From JBJHDF01 sp050486405 (lineage in GTDB: Bacteria; Pseudomonadota; Gammaproteobacteria; Pseudomonadales; Cellvibrionaceae), in contig JBJHDF010000002.1 in NCBI GenBank assembly GCA_050486405.1, positions 1 through 64,000 on the forward strand: a stretch of 64,000 nucleotides of DNA. The letters run 5' to 3'. Positions within the stretch are counted from its first letter, which is position 1. Each line of letters starts with the position of its first letter. A model generated the notes under the pieces. It had not been told where the DNA came from. It saw nothing but the letters and a program-made list of their open reading frames with translations, and searched no databases. Made by a program: the position numbers and the translations under genes. Below, piece after piece: positions 59,925 through 64,000 of this stretch.

Positions 59925-60722
59925 TTACGCCAGCACCTGATACAACATGCGCAGGGACAGCAGGGTGACCAGCAGCGCGAACCACCGCTTGAGGTGTTTT
60001 ACTGGCAGGCGGTGGGCCAGGCGGGCGCCCAGGGGCGCGGTGAGAAAACTCACGGAAGCAATGGCCAGCACCGCTGGCCAGTGTATGTAGCCCAGACTGC
60101 GCGCAGGCAAGCCCTCGACCTGCCAGCCGTTTATCCCATAGCCCATGGCTCCGGCCAGGGCTATGGGTAGCCCCAGAGCCGCAGAGGTGCCGATGGCCGT
60201 CTGCAGCCGAATGTTGCACCACACCAGATAGGGCACCGTCATGGTGCCGCCGCCGATGGCTACCATAGCCGACACGCCGCCGATGCCGGTTCCCGTCACA
60301 CCCAACCCCAGCGCGCCGGGTAGGGTGCGTGCCGGATGGGGCCTCCTGTCCAGCACCAGCTGCAGCGCCACCAACCCCATAAAACAGGCAAAGAAAATGG
60401 CCAGGGGCTCCGCCGCCAACCAGGCGGCGAAGAAGGTAGCGCCGAACGTGCCCAGCAACACCCCCGGCGTCATGCCGCGCACAGCTGGCCAGTGTACGGC
60501 ACCGTGGCGCTGGTGGGCGGCCATGCTTGCCAGCGCGGTGGGTACTATGGCGGCCATGGATGTGCCCAATGCCAGGTGGACAATCTGGGCGTCCGGGAAT
60601 TGCTGGGCCACGAACAGCAGAGCCAGCACCGGCACCATGATTCCACCTCCGCCAATGCCGAACAGGCCGGCGAAAAAGCCGGTGACTGCGCCAAGCGCGA
60701 GATAGGCAGAAATCCAGGTCAT
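59925..60722 (-). CDS. TauE/SafE-family permease
   Basis: A 265-residue inner-membrane protein with about eight helices. The repeated family motif GFFAGLFGIGGGGIMVP near the start and GIGGVSAMVAIGGGTMTVP near the middle mark the two halves. Members export sulfite or organosulfur anions, but the cargo here is unknown. The ATG at 60722 is preferred over upstream in-frame starts that lack hydrophobic lead sequence. Convergent with uxuB, 21 bases apart. Confidence 0.88.
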   Translation of the reverse strand: MTWISAYLALGAVTGFFAGLFGIGGGGIMVPVLALLFVAQQFPDAQIVHLALGTSMAAIVPTALASMAAHQRHGAVHWPAVRGMTPGVLLGTFGATFFAAWLAAEPLAIFFACFMGLVALQLVLDRRPHPARTLPGALGLGVTGTGIGGVSAMVAIGGGTMTVPYLVWCNIRLQTAIGTSAALGLPIALAGAMGYGINGWQVEGLPARSLGYIHWPAVLAIASVSFLTAPLGARLAHRLPVKHLKRWFALLVTLLSLRMLYQVLA

Positions 60723-61032
60723 TGCAGCGGTCCGATGGATGTGTGGATCTACCCGGGGGATTGTAGCCCAGAGGCTCGGCCGGGTTGAGTAATAATAAAG
60801 TGAGAACAAGCCCACAACTATCGCTCGACCGCATTGCGCTCAAAGGTGACGTTTGTACAAAATGTGGACACGGCTTTGAATATCGTCGAATGACAGCGCT
60901 AACAATTGCGCCAACAACAACCCATTTCATAGTTGCCAGAACTGCTAAAAATCGCTTGGAGTCATGTGGTCGGGCGTATCTTTGGCTAGCCGGTAGGGGA
61001 TCTGGCCCTTAGTGGTGGTCGAGGACAATACC
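60723..61032. other. Intergenic region before the dihaem lipoprotein
   Basis: About 310 bases with no supported gene. TTTGTACAAA at 60852-60861 is a perfect 10-base palindrome and could be an operator. A GTG-start frame at 60785-61012 has no family resemblance and looks accidental. A promoter for the gene at 61033 should be here, but I could not place it firmly. Confidence 0.6.
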
Positions 61033-63540
61033 ATGACTCTGGTGCGCCTGCGTGTACCCTGCGTATTCTGTTTTTGTCTGGCGATGCTGGCGGCCTGTGG
61101 TGGGGCTGGCTTTGATGATGGCAACCCCAACGCTGGAGAGCCCTCCAGCAGCGGCGCCACCCAACCCCCTGACACCACCTCATCTGGCAGCTCGTCCGGC
61201 GGTGATCAGGCGACCGGCGACGGCAAGCCTGCCTTCTGTAATTCGCCGAAACCCCAGGGGCTGTCAACCAGTTGGAGTTCGTCGGTCAATGGTTTGTTGG
61301 CATGCAGTTCCTGTCACGGCGTCGCGGGCGGTGGCGGCATAGGCCCCAACCTGCGTACGATTAACTATGGTCAGCGGTCTCTGGAAGACTACACTGTCAT
61401 GATTCGTGCCGGCAGTGCCCAGAACGGCATGCCGGCCTATCCGGCATCGGCCTACTCCAACGAGGCACTGCTCAACGACTATGCGCATTTCGCTCACGAT
61501 ACGGCCTGTGATGAACCAGTAGCGACAGATCCGAACACGCCTGCGCCGACGCCCAGTCCCAGTCCGACTCCCGATCCGACGCCCAGTCCCAGTCCGACTC
61601 CTAGCCCGAGTCCCGATCCGGCTCCCAGCCCGGACCCCGATCCGACGCCCAGCCCGAGTCCTGATCCGACGCCCAGTCCGACGCCCAGTCCGACGCCTAC
61701 TCCCGGAGGAACGACTCATTCGCCCACAACGTTTGCCTGCAGTGGCGGAACTCTGCCGCCAGTGGAACCCCTGCGTCGCCTGACAGTGTCGGAATATCGC
61801 AACACTGTGGAAGATCTGATTCATCTGCGTATGGTACAGAATGCTTCCGGTGGTGCTGATCGCACCCGTCGGGCAAATCTGGCAGCGAATATCACTCAGT
61901 CGCTGGCGCCACGACTGGAAATTGTCGGCGCCCAGTCTGGGGGACAGTACAGCAACAACACCAATACTCCGGTCTCCAATGTGGATGTGGTCAACGCGGT
62001 GCAGGTGGCTGGTGAGATAGGTGTTGCACTCACCGGTGCGGGTAACCCCAATGCCGGAGCGTCAGCTTTGGTGGACTTCTTTGGGAGCTGCGCTGCCAAC
62101 CTGTCCGGTTCGGTCACGCGCAATGGCGCCGGTGCCCCATGGCAGTTCGCCAGCAACGCCACGTCCCAGACAAACTGTGTACGCACGTTTATTCAGGAGT
62201 TTGGTCGCCTAGCCCATCGCAAGCCCCTAAGTACCAGTCAGCTTGACAGTATGGTGGGTTACTACATCGACGGTCTGGCTCAATCCGCCACTCTGGAAGG
62301 AAACAGTGGTACCGGTGGCCGGCCCAACGTGGGCTTTGCATTCGTCATCATGCGGCTTTTATCGTCACCGGATTTTCTGTACCACGATCGACTGCCGGAT
62401 CAGTCGCCGGAGATTACCGGTCAGTACTTGTACTCATTGAACTCGTATCAGTTCGCTGCCAAGTTGGCCTACACCTTCTGGGAAAGCATGCCGGATTCGG
62501 TGTTGCTGAACATGGCCGCCAATGGCTCTATTGACAGCAATCTACAGGGGGCGCTGGATCACATCATTACCAGCAGTCATGGCAGCCCCAGATTGCGTCG
62601 AACATTGCGCAAGTTCGCACGGGAATGGATGAAACTGGATCGCTTGCCGACTTTGGTCAATGACAATTCCGCTGCGTATCAGAACTTCAGACAGGGGTTG
62701 ACCAATAACCAGCTGAATGCACTGGTGCAGCAGGCAACCCAGGAAATTGAGGACATGCTGGTGTACTACACTCTGGATCACAGTGGCCAGGGTGGCGTGT
62801 TTTCGGATCTGTTCCTGAGTTCATCATCCTTTGCTCGCGGTTCGGTGTTGAGTCAGATATACGGCACTTCCCCCTGGTCCGGTTCCGGAGAGGGTGTGCC
62901 TTTCCCGTCGGCCCAGGATCGCGGTGGCATACTCAATCGCGCAGCGTTTCTGATCAACGAAGGCGTGTCCAACGCGCTGATCATGCGCGGCGTGCATATT
63001 CGTCAGGATTTCCTCTGCGACATCATTGATCCACCACCGCCGGATTTCACTACACCGGATCCGACCCCGCTGGGTGATCTGCCTTCCACGCGGACTTTGG
63101 CGCAACACGACACCCAGGCCACTGGCTGCGCCGGCTGCCACTCACAGATCAATGCATTGGCGTTTCCGCTGGAATCCTTTGATTCTCTGGGGCGCTACCG
63201 GAACGGCTATGAACGGGTCTATGACCGTACCAACGCTTCAGTTTTGCGTTATGCCGAGCGGGAAGTGGATCTCGAGACCATTCCGATGATCAGCTTGAAC
63301 GACTGGAACGTTTATTACAGCAACAGTGAGTACAACCAGGCGCTGGTAGATAACGGGAAGTTACAGGCCTGCTTTGCGCGTAATTTCTTCCGCTTCGCCA
63401 ATCGTCGCAGCGAGGACCTATCCCGGGATGGTTGTGCCCTGGAGCACCTGCGCGGTGAACTTCAATACGGCACTCTGGAATCCTTTGTGCGGGCAGTAGC
63501 GACATCGCCGGGTTTCAATCAGCGGCATATACCGCGGTAA
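61033..63540 (+). CDS. Dihaem DUF1592/DUF1588-type lipoprotein
   Basis: An 835-residue exported protein. Signal peptide with lipobox MLAAC, then a haem c domain with CSSCHG (about residues 93-98), a 55-residue Pro/Thr/Ser/Asp tract, then a region starting EPLRRLTVSEYRNTVEDLIHL (DUF1587/DUF1595-like), a central DUF1592 region, DUF1588 around GGILNRAAFLINEGVSNALIMRGVHIRQDFLCDIIDPPP, and a second haem motif CAGCHSQINALAFPLESFD. It precedes a DUF1552 gene, the standard partner. The pair is known from planctomycetes and other bacteria, without an assigned biochemical role. GAGGA precedes the ATG. Confidence 0.85.
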   Translation: MTLVRLRVPCVFCFCLAMLAACGGAGFDDGNPNAGEPSSSGATQPPDTTSSGSSSGGDQATGDGKPAFCNSPKPQGLSTSWSSSVNGLLACSSCHGVAGGGGIGPNLRTINYGQRSLEDYTVMIRAGSAQNGMPAYPASAYSNEALLNDYAHFAHDTACDEPVATDPNTPAPTPSPSPTPDPTPSPSPTPSPSPDPAPSPDPDPTPSPSPDPTPSPTPSPTPTPGGTTHSPTTFACSGGTLPPVEPLRRLTVSEYRNTVEDLIHLRMVQNASGGADRTRRANLAANITQSLAPRLEIVGAQSGGQYSNNTNTPVSNVDVVNAVQVAGEIGVALTGAGNPNAGASALVDFFGSCAANLSGSVTRNGAGAPWQFASNATSQTNCVRTFIQEFGRLAHRKPLSTSQLDSMVGYYIDGLAQSATLEGNSGTGGRPNVGFAFVIMRLLSSPDFLYHDRLPDQSPEITGQYLYSLNSYQFAAKLAYTFWESMPDSVLLNMAANGSIDSNLQGALDHIITSSHGSPRLRRTLRKFAREWMKLDRLPTLVNDNSAAYQNFRQGLTNNQLNALVQQATQEIEDMLVYYTLDHSGQGGVFSDLFLSSSSFARGSVLSQIYGTSPWSGSGEGVPFPSAQDRGGILNRAAFLINEGVSNALIMRGVHIRQDFLCDIIDPPPPDFTTPDPTPLGDLPSTRTLAQHDTQATGCAGCHSQINALAFPLESFDSLGRYRNGYERVYDRTNASVLRYAEREVDLETIPMISLNDWNVYYSNSEYNQALVDNGKLQACFARNFFRFANRRSEDLSRDGCALEHLRGELQYGTLESFVRAVATSPGFNQRHIPR
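61543..61713. repeat. Pro-Thr-Ser-Asp tandem repeat tract
   Basis: Degenerate hexa- to dodecanucleotide repeats (CCGACGCCCAGTCC and variants) inside the dihaem lipoprotein, coding for PTPSPSP/DPTPSPS units. It forms an extended linker between the haem domain and the main body. In-frame repeat slippage could vary its length. Confidence 0.88.
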
Positions 63541-63579
63541 CCCATTTCCTAGAGTATCAACGGCGGATCAGTAAGTGTT

Positions 63580-64000
63580 ATGAAATATAATCCTGTCAGT
63601 CGCAGAATGTTTCTTCAGGGCCTGGGTGGAGTCTCTCTGGCCGTTCCCTTTATGTCGTCGCTGTTGCCCCGGCAGGCGCTGGCCCAGGCTCAGACGCCAC
63701 CGGTAGGGCTAAATTTGCGCTATATAACGCTCTACAACCCCCACGGCGGCATCTGGAATCAGCACATCTATCCGGACACCCAGGCATTTATGCTGGATCC
63801 CCAGGGGTTTGATCATGGTTCCGTGGCGTCCCAGGGGCCAACCACCCAGTATGGCAACAATGCTTTCAATACCAATGACCGGGTAGGGTACAACATTCAC
63901 GCCGGCCCCATGTCGAATTTTGTTCACTCGCTGAACACGGGTGGTTCGGGATTTTCGGAAATGATTGACGGCCAGTTCAACAGCTATCTGCAGCACATCA
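63580..64000 (+). CDS. DUF1552 Tat-exported protein (3' end outside window)
   Basis: The first 140 residues of a protein cut by the window end. The N terminus has a twin-arginine signal, SRRMFLQGLGGVSLAVPFM, followed by cleavage near ALAQA. The mature start LRYITLYNPHGGIWNQHIYP matches the DUF1552 family. It begins 39 bases after the dihaem lipoprotein, so the two form an operon. Tat export implies folding, or cofactor loading, in the cytoplasm. Confidence 0.88.
   Translation, partial: MKYNPVSRRMFLQGLGGVSLAVPFMSSLLPRQALAQAQTPPVGLNLRYITLYNPHGGIWNQHIYPDTQAFMLDPQGFDHGSVASQGPTTQYGNNAFNTNDRVGYNIHAGPMSNFVHSLNTGGSGFSEMIDGQFNSYLQHI

Noticed and set aside
60785..61012. A 75-residue frame with a CTKCGHGF stretch
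   Set aside because: The CxxC looked zinc-ribbon-like, but there is no second CxxC, no ribosome site and no hydrophobic core.
61543..61713. Regular repeats resembling a CRISPR array
   Set aside because: The units are degenerate, contiguous and code for Pro-Thr-Ser in frame; there are no spacers.

Overview
The window looks like a chromosomal segment of a polysaccharide-degrading marine gammaproteobacterium, most like Cellvibrionaceae (Saccharophagus, Teredinibacter, Gilvimarinus, Cellvibrio). Grounds: several glycan-use loci packed with lipoprotein glycanases, AGE-family epimerases, TonB receptors, TRAP transport and uronate catabolism in a moderately GC-rich, densely coded genome. The genus is inferred, not shown. 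There is a 10-base N gap at 202-211, and the last gene runs off the right end. No rRNA, tRNA or CRISPR array was recognised.

Layout. (1) 1-2343: the integrase end of a chromosomal integron, with two ORF-less repeat cassettes, two attC-like sites, one cassette gene of unknown function, the attI region, a LexA box and intI. (2) 2469-9768: a sucrose/fructoside locus with MFS permease, ROK repressor, cytoplasmic GH32-like enzyme, TonB receptor and ROK fructokinase. A palindromic operator lies in both promoters that control it. (3) 9869-15314: a five-gene phosphorelay (NtrC-type sigma54 activator, stand-alone histidine phosphoacceptor domain, CHASE3 kinase, Rcp1-like receiver, hybrid kinase). It is followed at 15388 by a sigma54-type promoter driving a run of small envelope/stress genes (15459-18236; lipoprotein, AI-2E permease, DUF1328, YqjD/E/K-like). 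(4) 18243-34512: a mannan/glucomannan locus with mannose isomerase, LacI regulator, SSS symporter, GH130 phosphorylase, mannobiose 2-epimerase, three GH5 lipoproteins, GH9 and GH43. (5) 34619-37834: nitrate transporter narK with a fused PP2C phosphatase-kinase behind a consensus sigma54 promoter. (6) 38113-42010: a Zur-type box, a ZnuD-like receptor and an AztD-like zinc lipoprotein. (7) 42011-42411: a repeat-rich intergenic region with GGGA/TCCC-loop hairpins. (8) 42412-48781: lpxD paralogue, GPH sugar transporter, SHOCT/DUF4870 protein, CsgG-like protein and SLC13 permease. (9) 48820-60722: uronate catabolism (kduI, kduD, TRAP dctPQM, kdgK, fructuronate/mannonate dehydrogenase) with pntAB transhydrogenase inside it, plus a TauE permease. 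(10) 61033-64000: a DUF1592/DUF1588-type dihaem lipoprotein and a Tat-exported DUF1552 protein.

How they fit. Surface mannanases release mannobiose and mannose. The epimerase makes mannosylglucose, which GH130 phosphorolyses to mannose-1-phosphate and glucose. The isomerase turns mannose into fructose, which the fructokinase at 8799 could phosphorylate, linking the mannan and sucrose loci. Uronates pass through KduI, KduD and KdgK to KDPG. The sigma54 regulatory theme recurs at 9869, 15388 and 37954.
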